Origin: Rugalucina vietnamica
Lineage: Eukaryota; Mollusca; Bivalvia; Lucinida; Lucinidae
Direction: 5' to 3'
Length of the DNA: 64,000 bases
Assembly (NCBI GenBank): GCA_964017185.1
Contig: OZ024877.1
Location: 6,364,006-6,428,005, forward strand
Shown here: positions 33,840 to 46,479 of the stretch, in pieces
How the letters are laid out: each line of letters opens with the position of its first letter
Position numbering within the stretch: the first letter of the stretch is position 1
Translations under genes and position numbers: made by a program
The notes under the pieces: model-generated
Told to the model about the DNA's origin: nothing
The model's database searches: none
What the model saw: only the letters and a program-made list of their open reading frames with translations

Positions 33840-34500
33840 CGACTTGTATAGAACTTAATAGGGACATATTAATTATCGTCTAATTAAAGAAACTTGAATT
33901 AACATACAATATTTTTGCTGGTAGCTTTACAATCTTCATTCTTTTACAAACAATATGGTATATTTTTCATATTTCTAGTATTAAAGTTACTACTCCCCAA
34001 TTAGGAGTTTGTATGACCATGTTGAAAATGATTAAACATATAGGGAAAAGTACCAACTTTTCAATGAACATGCATATTTAAACACAAAAAATAAATATTT
34101 TTAGTAAAACTAGAATATTTTTGCTGGTGGCAACGAAATGCGGGGGTATTTTTGAGTTATCTGATATTTCTTTTATTGAAATAAATTTATATTTACTACT
34201 CCCAAATGCCGTTTTTGTAACACTGGTGATGTAGTTTTCCTATAATTTTCTTACATGAGAACCATTCTACAATTTACTAAACCAGTCTAAGTGTAAGGTA
34301 AACAGATTAACACGCACCTGGATTTGCACAAAGTTTATCCCTTTGGGCAGATCAATGATTTATGACTGTTGTGATTTCTGTTGACAAATTTTGCAGATAC
34401 AATTAGAAGCAGATTAGTGTTACATGATTCTGTATTAGATGAATGTAAAATTCTTTGAAAAATGTACTTATACTTATACATCATGCAAAGCATATCATCA
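33840..34500. other. Unassigned AT-rich DNA inside the large TIR element
   Basis: No gene seen; tagaatatttttgctgg-type phrases recur at about 33910 and 34110. Confidence 0.4.
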
Positions 34501-34800
34501 ATTTTCCTGAACATGAATTGTTTGCTGATGATACGCTTCAATGACAATACCTCAAATAAAAAAAAAACAACAAAAAAAAAACTTTAGTTATAGAAAAACA
34601 TCAGGCTAACAAGTCTATGCAATGAGTACCCCCTTAAACCCCACTATTATATTTTCCTGAACATGAATTGTTTGCTATGATACGCTTCAATGACAATACC
34701 TCAAATAAAAAAAAAAACAAAAAAAAAAAACTTTAGTTATAGAAAAACATCAGGCTAACAAGTCTATGCAATGAGTACCCCCTTAAACCCCACTATTATA
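34501..34800 (+). repeat. 150-bp tandem duplication
   Basis: 34501-34650 and 34651-34800 are near-identical (attttcctgaacatgaattg to cccactattat). The unit includes the first 50 bp of MITE-A copy 6, so the duplication followed the MITE insertion. Confidence 0.9.
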
Positions 34801-35033
34801 TAATAAAACTTGGGAATGCAGGGGTATACCTATTTTTCTTATTTTTGCTCCAAAACATAGCTTGTGTGTACTTGTTAGAACCGCCTCGGCGAGTACCCAC
34901 AATCTATGTTTTGAGCAAAAATATGAAAAAAAAAAAAATAAAAAAAAAAAATTCTGATGAAATTTGATCAGAAATTTTTCGATTTTTACAGGTAAAAAAA
35001 TCTCTGTATATTGCATCGGCAAGTTTTCATAAT
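34748..35033 (+). mobile_element. MITE-A copy 6
   Basis: Catcaggctaacaagtc to cggcaagttttcataatc, with the internal pair tccaaaacatagcttgtg and caatctatgttttgagc. The left end is mutated relative to other copies. Confidence 0.8.
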
Positions 35034-35039
35034 CGAAAG

Positions 35040-37020
35040 AGAAATCTCCGTCAGGCTTGTATGTGGAGATTAAAGTACGAAACTATAATCTGTTTAACAA
35101 CTCTGGGGTCAGTTTCATCAAAGTGTTTAAGACAAGATTTTGTCCTTAAAAATGTCCCAGGACGTTTTTAAGACAAAAGTTGTGTTTCATCAAACTCCAG
35201 AAATTTAGGAAGTTCTCAGATTTTGTCTTAAACGTAGGACAACTATTTCGGCGTCCTATCTGAAAATTTTTGTCCTAAATTCTGTACATGTACTAGAAAT
35301 TGGTTGATTTGGTGTTTATCATCCAACTCAACAGCTAAGATCATATGGAGACGTGAGCTCGGTTTAAAGTCTCATCCGAAAGACTGGTTTGCTAGAAATG
35401 GCTGCTGCCTATCAATTGGTATTGGAGGCTGAAAGAGATGCTGACCTACTCATGTCCTACATGCAGAAGTTAATGTAGGTAACGTATTAGTTTTGAGAGG
35501 GACGCTCGTTTGTCATGACAAATCTACCATGGCACGAAGCCCTCAAACTTAATGTCATTATGTATAGTTAGGTAAACTACCCCTCGCTGCTGCTTTTAAA
35601 GAGACGTTAATTGGAGGCCGATGATTATGTACATGCCCAGTTTATCTTTGAGAGTTGGCACCGACGCCGGAAAACACTCACAGATGAATTGATGCACAGA
35701 CAGAAGGACAGAATTAACCCAACCCTGACATTTTTCATATTATATAAAAAATACAATGGATCCTCATCAGCTTGAAGGATCGTCTATCTTAAACATTTTT
35801 ATATCGATATTTTGAAGTTTGAATATATTTCAACGCTAAAACTTCACTAAAAGAATTCTATTAAGTTGACTGTGTCAGAAATATCGAAAACACATCCAGT
35901 CGACGCTTAAACAACTTAAACGTTAAGAAAGCAACCACGTTTCAAACCCAACTAGAATTAAAATGCAACAATTGCTTTTTGTCAGACACGTCAGAATATG
36001 TACAGTGCCAAATACTGCTTTGTCCCAAAACAAATTTAAGAATTTTCTTCAATATTGTTTTATTCGAAAATGTACCCTTGTAAGTCACCACGACAACCTA
36101 TCAAGAATAAATGCTTTAAGAAACGAAGTCTGTATAAAATATCAAATACCCTCAATTAAACTGCGGAAATCATACATTTAGTTAATTAAATTGACGTTTG
36201 CATCAAGAATTTCAAAAGAATCGGTAGGGTTCCTTTTCATACGTTATCGCTTAAATTGTGTCATATTTTTTTTTTCAATGAAAACGACATAATTTGGTCA
36301 AAAAGAGGTTCACTTGAGCCGTACTCGGGCACCCATCCCCCAACCCCTCTGCCAATGTGATACATGTTGCATCTTATCCGACTGGCATTATGGGAATAAT
36401 GCAACTTATCACATAGACGATGTTGCTCATCGAGCACGACAAGTAAATTAAGTTCAAAATATCCACAATAAACATCGAAAGCTGGAGTTATTTTATATCA
36501 CCGACCCTTCCAAGGCGATCATTTTGTTGTTTTATTTGTTTTATAAATAGTCTGGTGCTAAATATTCTGCTGTTTGCACATTTTTTGTACGTTATTAACA
36601 GTTTGTTATATATGTGACAATATCTGACATTTTTGGTCTTGTGAAATCAAAAGTCGGAAATTCAGATTTAAACATTTTTTTTTTTTTTCATTTTTAAATG
36701 GATATTGAAACAGCACTTTAGATATGTAAATGCGAAATTGACAAATGCAACGTCCTCAGTTTGCTTCTAGTGTTTTCCCCTTAAGTGTTAAAAAGCATGG
36801 AAAATGAACGTATGTTACACTGAGTTAAAGATTCATGATATTGTCCTCATACAAATATGGACTACATGGCAGAATTTGATTCTTAAAGGTTTCTTTTAAA
36901 ACTACTTTTTGAATGGACAAAAATCAAATTATTGTTGCGTGCGATTTAAAGTCACATTCAATCATGATTTGTGACGTCGACATCGTACCCCCAAAAAATC
37001 ACATATGAGCGTGTTTTCGT
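35040..37020. other. Unassigned DNA; possible PIF/Harbinger remnant
   Basis: About 35100-35290 begins ggggtcagtttcatcaaag and repeats 'gtcttaaa/ttaagac' words, as in ends of some PIF/Harbinger-like elements. A short frame, MAAAYQLVLEAERDADLLM, follows at 35398. Neither is sufficient to assign a gene. A fragment of the repeat-D arm (ccttccaaggcgatca) lies near 36505. Confidence 0.3.
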
Positions 37021-37025
37021 AAAAC

Positions 37026-37031
37026 ACACAC

Positions 37032-37083
<52 letters not shown>
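37026..37083. repeat. (CA)n microsatellite
   Basis: About 29 CA units with one CG interruption. Confidence 0.95.
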
Positions 37084-37088
<5 letters not shown>

Positions 37089-37089
37089 A

Positions 37090-38145
37090 TCAGATAGGCA
37101 GAATATGCGACGTAAAGAGCAGTCACACATTAGAGGGTAAGACAAACGCTCATCTTGCGCTGCAGATTTTGGAAGTATAAATATTAATTTGCTTCTTAAA
37201 CTTCAATTAGTCACACAGTCGCATGCGACTCAGGCACGCTGACAATTGTGGACGCCCCAGACGTATTGAACAAACGTCACAGGAGCGTATCAAAAATTTA
37301 TCGCTCGTTTCGTACCCGTTTAGGGCACATTACTGTTCAAAGCGTTCGGCAAGCGCCCAAACCAATGCCTCGTAAAATTGGAACGCCCATGTTGCATACA
37401 TTGACGTGCATTCAGCGCACATGTAACGCGTGTTGAACTTATTCGCGACGCGCCGAGCCCAGTCTTGAACCCAAATGCGCTCGGAACGCGCACCGACGTA
37501 TAACGATGTACAACAACGATCACCAAGCATACATGACGCGCCTGTCACGCATTTTAACCTGTCTCCGACTAGTCCCATTAAATGAGACTTCACAATTCAA
37601 TTATTATCATTCACATTTTTATTTTACGTTTTCATTGGTCATTTTCTTTTTATATTTATGTTTATGTTATCTGGCTGAATTGTGACAATTCGCATTCATA
37701 CTGACAATATCCGATGAAGAAAAAATGAATGCGAACTCAAAAAATTGGATTAGTCTCCGACGTGACGTTTGATGAATTTTGCACTTTGTCAACACGTCCG
37801 GTGTGTGTTTGTCTTCGTTTACGCTAAAGTGTGACTGCTATTAACAGAAAATTATTTAACAATTTTATGGTTATACCTCGGACATACCCGTGTTATGTAG
37901 GATCTTTTGTATTTCACTGATCCAGTTTTTAGAGTTTTTGAAATTACAGTCTTCTAGTTCGCTTTCATATATAGACTTTAAAATATAATTTTGTGTTGTA
38001 CACAGCTTTATCCAGTATTTAACCATATGTTCCTATGGCCAAAAATGTCCTAAATATTCTCGATGGTCCAAACATTAATGATACCTGGATGACGAAAAAC
38101 ATCTATAGCTGTTGACACTGGACATATTAAAATGTCGATTTTAAA

Positions 38146-38183
<38 letters not shown>

Positions 38184-40640
38184 CAGTTTTCTCGAACTCA
38201 AACGCAGCCCTTGTGCGATTTAAACACAACTGGAGGAGTCTGTCATCGGCCATGCACTTTCCATCTATACCAACACGTTGCAGTCTCATTTATAAGTCAC
38301 ATGGTCTACACATTCAACAATAATCAAAATGAAACAGGTTAGCTTGTGAATTTTGATTGAAAACAATTAGTTTAGATAAACATGAGATACTTTTTGTTCT
38401 AGTATGTCCCATAATGACTGCATCTAGCTCTAGAAAAGGTTACAGAATACTTTCCAAATACGCTCGGTTTCTAAGGATTATCTCCAGTATGTAATTGTTA
38501 CATTAATGGAAAACAATGCAATATGATGATCAATGATTTTGACCTTTGCATCGAAAAATATGATGAAAAAGAAATTGACACACTAATATGCCACCTAATT
38601 CCATACTATTTCAAACGTATAAATTGTAAGCGACCTGATGCCGACAATCAAAACTATTTTTATTCATTTTGCTTTTGAAGGATTTTGGAAAATTGCTTTT
38701 CTAAGATGCCCCAGAAATTTTCAAAACCTAAAGTTCCAAGCACTGATATGTAGTTTATTTCCAGTCGAAAAATATGTTCAATTGCTATTTCTGTAGGAAT
38801 GCAGTACATGTATACTCAGGGCCGTCGGCTTTAAAAAGTTGCCCGGACGAGACTTCAAAGACGTTTCATATTGTGTAGGGGGCACAAATGTGCATCCCTT
38901 ATTTTTTAAATCTTTAAATGCGTATTTAATCAAATTTTGCAATTCTTCTCAAGGATGCGGTTTATCAAAGATTGGGGCGAACACTAATACTCCTCAAACG
39001 TAAGTTGTCATAAAATACCTCAAGGTGTGAAAAGAGAAGTTCTAACACGCGTACTGTAAAAACATTTTAGGGGTATTCTTGTTTTACTGACACCTGAGCC
39101 GCACCACAAGAAAAATATATTTGACCTTTTTAATCAAAACATATGTGCAGCCTAAACACAGCTTTAGCCAACGCCCCATCTTATCTTTTCACTACTTATT
39201 TAGCACAATGCATTATATCAACCTCCAGACATGAACTGTGTCTGCATGTCCTGCCCTGTTTCAGAGCTATTCAGAAATCCCGAAGACATTTTTATGACGC
39301 GGCTCCACAGTTTGACCATGCGATCGAATAATGCTTGATTTGGCTATATATCAGAAAAAGGTGTCATTAAATCGAGATAGGCCCAACAAAAAGAAGACGT
39401 TCGACACACCATGTTTTAATGATAACATATTTGACACACGTCAGTGTACCTAAAACGTTTTCGGCCATATCCTTATTGTAATCTTCTGTTTTAATGGAAA
39501 GAGGACATAAAGGTCACAGGAAAAAAATCATGTAAAATGTAGCAGAGTTGGGAAGGAATAAAAAAAAATCAAAAGAAAATAAAAGTCACAAAAAAGAATT
39601 ACGCTTTATTCGCTACTTCTGGTTAGGTCTAAGGAATAAATATTATTATTATTCCGTCTGGACACCGTTTTGATAACAGGCCGTTGCAAGAAAGCCTTAA
39701 GATTTAAGCCATAGAATCCGACCACGTCAGTCACTAAGAAGTTACCAGTTCTGGCAGTGAAGGATGTTGGCTGAATAACTGCAATGTTTAAGCATTTATT
39801 TATTCAATGATGAATACCTGTACGTCCAAGGTCAACAGCTAATGTGATGCCGCAACGATCAATTATCTTAGTCACACCTTTATCCTAGCAGATTGCCTAT
39901 ACTTAGTGCACGTTAAATTACCGATCTTGGATCGGGGGGGGGGGGGGGGGGAGGAAGAATGATCATATAAATATGTTCATAAACATTGGCAAAGACCAAC
40001 AATGATCAGAATGCAAACCACTAAAATGACAACAAAGCAGTCATGAAAAAGCAATAATATTCAGAGAAATATATTGTAGCTTGATATTATTCCTACTTTT
40101 GTCCCCAAACCTACTTTGTGCAAGGAAAATAATAGATTCTTAATTTGTCCCGATTCCTATTGTTAGCACGGACAATTCCGGAATCGAACAGATTTTTGCA
40201 CATTTTTAGAAAGACCCATTGACCTTATCACGTTCGGGGTCAGGCTGGTGCATTACGGAGGCTTGAACTTTGTAAATTTGCAATGTTGTAACAATACAAA
40301 AAGCAAGTCATAAAGTACATGTACATGCACTAGATAGACCAGCGCTCAATGTTGTTGCACCATACTACTTTTACAAACGTTGGCAAATTATGGGAAAAAT
40401 AATAAATGTATACCAACATGTAACATGTTACACTGAATGCACAGTGGGCATCTAAGTCAAGTGAGATAAGTGCTAGCTTCAAAAAAGGTCATTCAAAATA
40501 ATTAAGAAATCCGAAATTATGCATCGAACACGCGACACACTGGTTTACGAGTCCAAAACTGAAGCCAAGAAGACTTCTACAAGCAGAATATACATGCTTT
40601 GAACTAAAATGGGACACTTTTAACAACATAGAGTAATGTC
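37090..40640. other. Unassigned DNA inside the large TIR element
   Basis: No supportable gene. Short frames around 37250-37590 are GC-richer than their surroundings but match no motif I can name. An A-run lies at 38142-38180, a stray MITE-B end (tgagccgcaccacaagaaaa) at 39095 and a G-run near 39937-39951. Confidence 0.4.
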
Positions 40641-40756
40641 AATTGTGTAGATACCCTTTCATTTGATACATTTTTACTCATATTTTGACAACACTTACAT
40701 TGTCTATGTACAAATAATAATTTGTAAAATATGAAAGTCAACTATCAGCAGCTATA

Positions 40757-40960
40757 AATTGCTATAACCAGTTGACTGGCAGCAGCGATTTATCGTAAAA
40801 ATGGCTGGTGACAGTCAACTGGCAGCAGCCAATTTAACGTAAAATCGCTATTACCAGTCAACTGGCAGCAGCCACTTTAACGTAAAATCGCTGTTGCCAG
40901 TCAACTGGCAGCAGCCATTTTAACGTAAAATCGCTATTACCAGTTAACTGGTAATAGCCA
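40757..40960. repeat. Tandem repeat in right end, inverse of 32452-32720
   Basis: Units read cagtcaactggcagcagcca and acgtaaaatcgctattacc, the complement of the left-end array; about four to five copies. Confidence 0.9.
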
Positions 40961-40994
40961 CTCCGTTTAATCAAATGTTTCTAATTACTTACTG

Positions 40995-41660
40995 ATAGCA
41001 CCAAAGGCCACCATGAGCAACTATATATCATTGGTATTAATGACCTGATTTGAAACATTCTTAGTTGCTAAGCAACTGCAGGACAATGGAAAATAAACCC
41101 ATGTCAAGCCTTACGGTGTGTTTTGAACAGAAAAATGAGAACAACAATTTAATTCCGACATGAAATAATAATAATATTGCAAATGAAATGGCCTCTTAAG
41201 AAAAACGATATATCAAGTATCTATTATCATAGAATGATATGGGTGGAATTTAACAAGACTAGTCGGATTTGATGCATTGAAATTTAAAAAGATGATACCA
41301 CTGGTTTATTTTGAAACTCTGTGTACAGTTCCATTCAGTACAATTGTCAGTAATATTAAAACAGACATACTCTCCATGAAATGTCGTTTACAGATTCAAA
41401 TTCTGGTCTGTCATACAGGCAAGTAATCGCTTTGATTATCAACAATGTGCCACAGCCAAGGTCATTTACGTTACATTCTTTGGTTGCTTAGCAATTATAG
41501 AGCTGACAACCTAGCAAACGTTTGGAAGAACGAGTGAATAAAATACATTTCAAAATTTGTAATTTGTTGAATGCTATTTAAGAATCCAAAAAAATTGCTA
41601 AGAGTTGTTCTAATGAATCATTGTCATTAATTCTTGAATGACCCCCGTACTTGCACCATC
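40995..41660. mobile_element. Right piece of the mariner-type element, copy 2
   Basis: Matches 11600-12762 without the fold-back insertion found in copy 1; ends attcttgaatgacccccgta. Confidence 0.7.
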
Positions 41661-41832
41661 GCACATAAAAAGTAGAATGTTACAATAGTTCTAATTTACG
41701 TGCACATTTTCGATATAAGATATTATTTAATATTCAGTGATATCATTTGCATTTATAAGCCTGATCGTTATCCCATTTTTGGCGAGTGGGCTTGTCCCAT
41801 CATTATTATTTGTGTCGGTCCATTTCATTTTA

Positions 41833-42873
41833 TACTCATCAAAAGAAGTTTTGCACCATTTAGATTTTTTCATATTTTTAAGTGACAGTTTAACTAATAA
41901 ATTTTAAAGTTAGCTTTTTGAATTTGCACAGTCTGAAAGAGTTTGATAATGTGTGTGATAAGACCAAAAATTGTTGCGGAAACGATTTTAGGAAAAATTG
42001 AAAATTCAAATTTTCTGTAAATGCTGAAAATTGGAAAATCGAAAAACTTCCACAAAAAATGACACAGCATCAAGAACACATTTTTGTTTCCAAATTTACA
42101 CACAAGAGCTCCAAAGCTAATGATTAAGCCTAAAAACAATTTTAAAAATCTCAAAATTTTAGTAAAAATTCATTTTTTGACAAAATTGCAATTTTTGAGA
42201 AAAAATGATAAATATTGGAAAAAATGAGTAAAATCGAAATTCATTTCAATTTTTGATCACTATGAGATGTTTTGACATCAAACATTGCCGCCTGTTTTCT
42301 TTCTGTTAAAGGCAATCTCATGTCAAAGATGTTGCATGAGTACTTTTTTGACATGCAGCCTTTTAAAAATTCTGAATTTGGATGGGTTGAAAACCAGTAC
42401 CTTTAGTTAAACATTAATGGGTGATGCATGCTGTGTTTGTAAGACAAACAACCCATTTTATTGGAGAGATGAGTTACTAAGCTTTATCTGAGAATTTAAA
42501 CAAAATCTCAAAAATCGTTATTTTTGGTCAAAAATAGTGTTTTTGTCAAAAACATTCAATTTTTAGTTTTTTGCTTTAAATGATTGCTTTCAGTATCCCG
42601 AATGAGGAGGTGAAACGAATTCGGGTTTGAAAGCCCAGAAATAAAGATGTGGGCTTTTTGCTGCATCCCAAATTTTGGTGTTTTCAAAAACAAACATTTT
42701 TGCACATTTTTATTTAATCTTTTTAAGAAAAAATATTGATTTGACATTGAGGAAGTCCAGCCCTTTAAGATGGTATCAAGTTTTAAAAGTTAATTTGAAA
42801 AATATCTATACTAGACATTATTTTAAAATGAGAAATATATTAACTGGTGCAAAACTTCTTTTGATGAGTATAC
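41833..42873. mobile_element. TIR element, about 1.04 kb, at the 5' junction of a LINE
   Basis: TACTCATCAAAAGAAGTTTT at the left faces AAAACTTCTTTTGATGAGTA at the right, with gcacc/ggtgc extending the match. The flanks suggest TA target sites. The interior is AT-rich and has no transposase frame. Confidence 0.7.
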
Positions 42874-42904
42874 ATTTGTTTGCATTTTGTTTCAGAAATA
42901 CCAT

Positions 42905-43966
42905 CATGGTGCATTTGAAAACCAGAAGTTGATTTGACTCTACATTCAGGGAAAAAATCCGAAACAAATCCACACCTTCTAAAAGAAAGTTTTCATCAAC
43001 TACAATCTCAATTTATCGACTATCAATGTATTTATACTGATGGTTCAAAAGAAGAAAACAAAGTTGGTTGTGCTACTTTTACAAACGGCAATTGCAAAAC
43101 GTTACGTTTACCTGATGGCTCTTCAGTTTTCACAGCGGAAGCTAAAGCTATTGACTTAGCTTTAGACTTCATAAATGAATGTAACTCAAAGGACAAATTT
43201 ATTATATTCTGTTCTACAGGCCTTAAACCATACATCATCCAAAAACCCTCAAATACAAAAACTATTAATAAAACATCATACCGTCTCAGCATTGAAAACA
43301 ATTATGTATTGCTGGGTTCCCAGTCATATAGATATATATGGAAATGAGAAAGTTGATAAGAACGCTAAAGAATCGTTAAATCTAGAAGAAAGTGTTTTTA
43401 AAATTCCTTATGTCAATTTTAAACGCTTTATTAACGAGTACATCTCTAACAAATGGCAAACAATCTGGAACGGAGCGAAGTTTGATAAATTGAGGGAAGT
43501 TGAACCAACCGTTAAACCATAAACTTTCGAGACGAGAAGAAGTCGTTCTCGCTCGTCTCCGAATTGGTCATACAAGAATAACACATTCCCACTTATTAAA
43601 GCGAGAAGATCAAGTGCATTGGCTGTGATACTCCATTTACAGTTAAACACTTTCTTTTAGAATGCACTGACTTTGCAGCAGAGCGAATTTCTTGTTTTCA
43701 AGCTAATAACTTGAAAGAATTGTTCAAAGATATACCTGTTGGAAAGATTTTATCATTTCTTAGACAAGTAAATCTGTTTTATAAAAGATATTTTTTTAAT
43801 TACCAATCTTATTAATATTTCATATATCGTTTCTTTACAACAACATTTATATTTTACTAAGTATTACTTTTTAGTACGAGTTCAATATATTTTAACGTTT
43901 TTACCTTGTTAGACGCTAATGACCCATCAGGGTTGATGCGTCGTTAAACAACAAACATACAAACAA
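42905..43966 (+). pseudogene. LINE 3' half: RNase H and C-terminal region
   Basis: RNase H-type motifs: YTDGSKEENKVGCATF (DGS), FTAEAKAIDLAL (E), then in a shifted frame YCWVPSHIDIYGNEKVDKNA (the D of the WVPSH-GNExAD signature is changed). Downstream, LARLRIGHTRITHSHL and DTPFTVKHFLLEC follow the usual RIGHT-RITHSHL, CDxPxTVxHxLxEC order after further frameshifts. The 3' end is gggttgatgcgtcgttaaac then a caaacatacaaacaaa tail. The LINE-plus-TIR unit is flanked by a 13-bp duplication, ccatttcatttta (41819-41832 and about 43967-43979). Confidence 0.85.
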
Positions 43967-44229
43967 ACCATTTCATTTTAGTGGCATCAGGAGCTACTAA
44001 AGATTTACGTTTTTGATGAAATTTCTCTAAGCCAACAGAATAGGCCAAGATGGGGCGCCGCATTGTGCAACGTCACATCTGGAGCTTTTCTGTTCAATAA
44101 TGCCCCACAAAACCAGGCTTAAGTGCGTCAAAGTGTACTCCCATTTCGCGACAAGCCACCCTTTCAATTTCAATTTAAATCGGTGGATTATCTTTATACA
44201 TGTTTAAATACTGATCATTTGAATCTAAA

Positions 44230-44980
44230 GTCCAATTCGCATGCGCCAAAAATACACGCGTGTAAATATACTCCGGTGTGCAAATTTTACTCGGGGTAAG
44301 CAAATGGCGCATGCGAACGCAAATACACACCGGAGTATATTTACATATGGGTAAATTTACTGCTGGGTCTGACCAGATGCAAATTTTATTTTTACAAATA
44401 CACACGTGTATTTACTATTTTGTCCCATGCGAACGCAAAGTAAAATTTACCCATGAGTATTTTTATTTCAAGTCAATATTCTGCTTTCAGATAACAAATT
44501 TTCACATTTTTTGTTCATAACTGATTATATGACAGTTGCTGAAACTGTGGACATTGTTGCTAAATAAGAGTTTATTGCCATTCATTACATTTTAGATCAT
44601 ATGGAGTGCAAACAGCCATACTATTTCTTCATCGTTCTTGGTGAGATTCTTGGGGCATTTTAACAGTAATTCCTTGTGAAAGGATGATAAAAGGGAATTG
44701 TATAACTGCTAAGGTTATGCCTGACCATTACATGATTATCCTCTGCTGCCAAAGTCTACAAGAACACCTTGAAGCAGCCTCTTCTTGTTTTGCAAATACA
44801 AAAAACATAAATGAACAGGTTTTAATCCTGAAATGATAAATTTACATACAAAAATACTCCTGGTGATAAAACCTATGCGAACACAATTTAAATTTACTCA
44901 CAGGTTTATTTGCACACCGGAGTATATTTACACACCGGAGTATATTTACACACGTGTATGTTTGCGCATGCGAATTGGAC
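44230..44980. mobile_element. 751-bp fold-back element (GTCCAATTCGCATGCGC ends)
   Basis: Perfect terminal 17-mers, followed by inverted subrepeats built from acaccggagtatatttac, tacacgcgtgtaaatata and gcgcatgcgaacgcaaa. Flanked by taaa/ttaaa. Copy 1 of the duplication (13613-13640) lacks it. No coding capacity. Confidence 0.85.
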
Positions 44981-45219
44981 TTAAATCATTTAGAGTGGAA
45001 TGTAAAATACCAACACAACCATCAATTTACTATTCACTACTTTTCAATGCGAAATCCTTTGAAATACTTCATTTGTGCGCTAGGCACCCTGGAGAAAAAA
45101 ATCAAGCAATATTACTCATTGATGCTGTTGAAACAGGATCGGTATTGAAACCCCTGGTTTAAAATTAAATAGATAAGAAGAATCTGAATGAATAATCGCA
45201 AAATAAACTGAGTGTGCAA

Positions 45220-45226
45220 AATTTGA

Positions 45227-45269
<43 letters not shown>

Positions 45270-45272
45270 ATA
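45220..45272. repeat. (AAAT)n microsatellite
   Basis: About 13 taaa/aaat units. Confidence 0.95.
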
Positions 45273-45408
45273 GCAATTACCTGAATAAAAGCAAAATAAT
45301 TCTCCGTTGTAAGATGTATGAATTTGACTGCAAGTGTAGTGACGTTCTAACAGCCTCACCCCAACCATGTCATGTCACGGAAGTCTTTGACCAATTGTGT
45401 AATATAAC

Positions 45409-45626
45409 TGAGACGAGATTTTCCGGATTTTCACATATGCGAAAACAAAGACGCAGATCAGCCGTGCAGTAACTGCACGGCTGATCAGAGTCTTTGTTTT
45501 CGCTACTTGGATAGTACAATCCCTCATCTTCTTAAATCCGAATTCTTAAGCGTCTATAGCCCTTTTCTTGGATTCTGTCGGAACTGGTCGGGAACCCCGA
45601 CGACTGGTTTTCTCGTGTTGCGGCTC
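45409..45626. mobile_element. MITE-B copy 5, divergent apex
   Basis: Left end tgagacgagattttccgg; right end ctggttttctcgtgttgcggctc. The hairpin gcgaaaacaaagacgcagat to atcagagtctttgttttcgc has apex cagccgtgcagtaactgcacggctg, differing from other copies on both arms while remaining complementary. Confidence 0.8.
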
Positions 45627-46023
45627 TATATTTACTTCCTTACCCAGAGTGAGATTGTATTTGTGATCGTTCTCGCCTGTCAATAAATCAAACATCAACT
45701 CTTTGACAATTAATGTAAGTTTACAGATTGTTGTTAAATGCGTAAAAATATGCATATACTATAAATCTTTCAGATATCTAAGGAAACCGTTGTAAACAAA
45801 GAAAGTCGAGAAACCCGCTAAACATTACTGCTTATTACAACATGCAACGCTGTCAAAAATGTTAAAATGCATCGGCACTGATTACATTTGTTTATCGTTA
45901 TTTACCTGTTCGTGCGAAAAATGACACTGCCTTATTACCATGCATCTATGAGTCGACTGTAGATGGCTTTGTCAGTATTTCGATAGCTCCTACGCAAATT
46001 GGATTATTAATGCTAACCATTAA

Positions 46024-46275
46024 CATGCCCATGTCATATGCAGATTTTTTCTTAAGTTGTAAAAATCGAGAAAAAAAATCAGTAGAAAATGTTTGATATT
46101 TTCCTTATTTTTGCTCAAAACATAGATTGTGGATACACGTTAGAACCGCTAACGAGTACAATCTATGTTTTGGAGCAAAAATATGAAAAATACGTATACC
46201 CCTGCATACCCCAGTTTTTCTATATAAAAGTGGTGTATAAGGGGGTATACATTACACGGACATGTTTTCGTGATG
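46024..46275 (-). mobile_element. MITE-A copy 7
   Basis: Inverted orientation: catgcccatgtcatatgcag to acggacatgttttcgtgatg, with the internal pair gctcaaaacatagattgtgg and caatctatgttttggagc. Confidence 0.85.
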
Positions 46276-46479
46276 CATCGATTCCTGGGTATTTTATAAC
46301 GTTTCGAAGAGTTTAATAATAACAGAACTGTATTACTTTAAACTGTTTTGTGTTAAGTGAGAGTAACCGTTCGTAAATTGTTTTTGTGTGAAGTGAGAGT
46401 CACCGTTCGTAAATGCAGTCCTACCTAAATCAGGATATATTGAATACTAGGGGCCCCACCCATTGCGGCCTCCAGGCAA

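Larger units (their letters stand above)
32405..40990. mobile_element. Large insertion (about 8.5 kb) with tandem-repeat inverted ends
   Basis: It interrupts the mariner-type element relative to copy 1. The ends are inverted: gttgactggcagcagcgat arrays at 32452-32720 and 40757-40960, then tgtatcaaatgaaaggg (about 32783) facing ccctttcatttgataca (about 40651). The interior holds two MITE-A copies, a LINE 3' fragment and unassigned DNA, and no transposase is recognisable. The exact termini and target duplication are not resolved. Confidence 0.65.

Noticed and set aside
37330..37593. Possible Harbinger-type transposase fragment
   Set aside because: Only a vague WVQDWARR resemblance; no catalytic motif and several frames compete.
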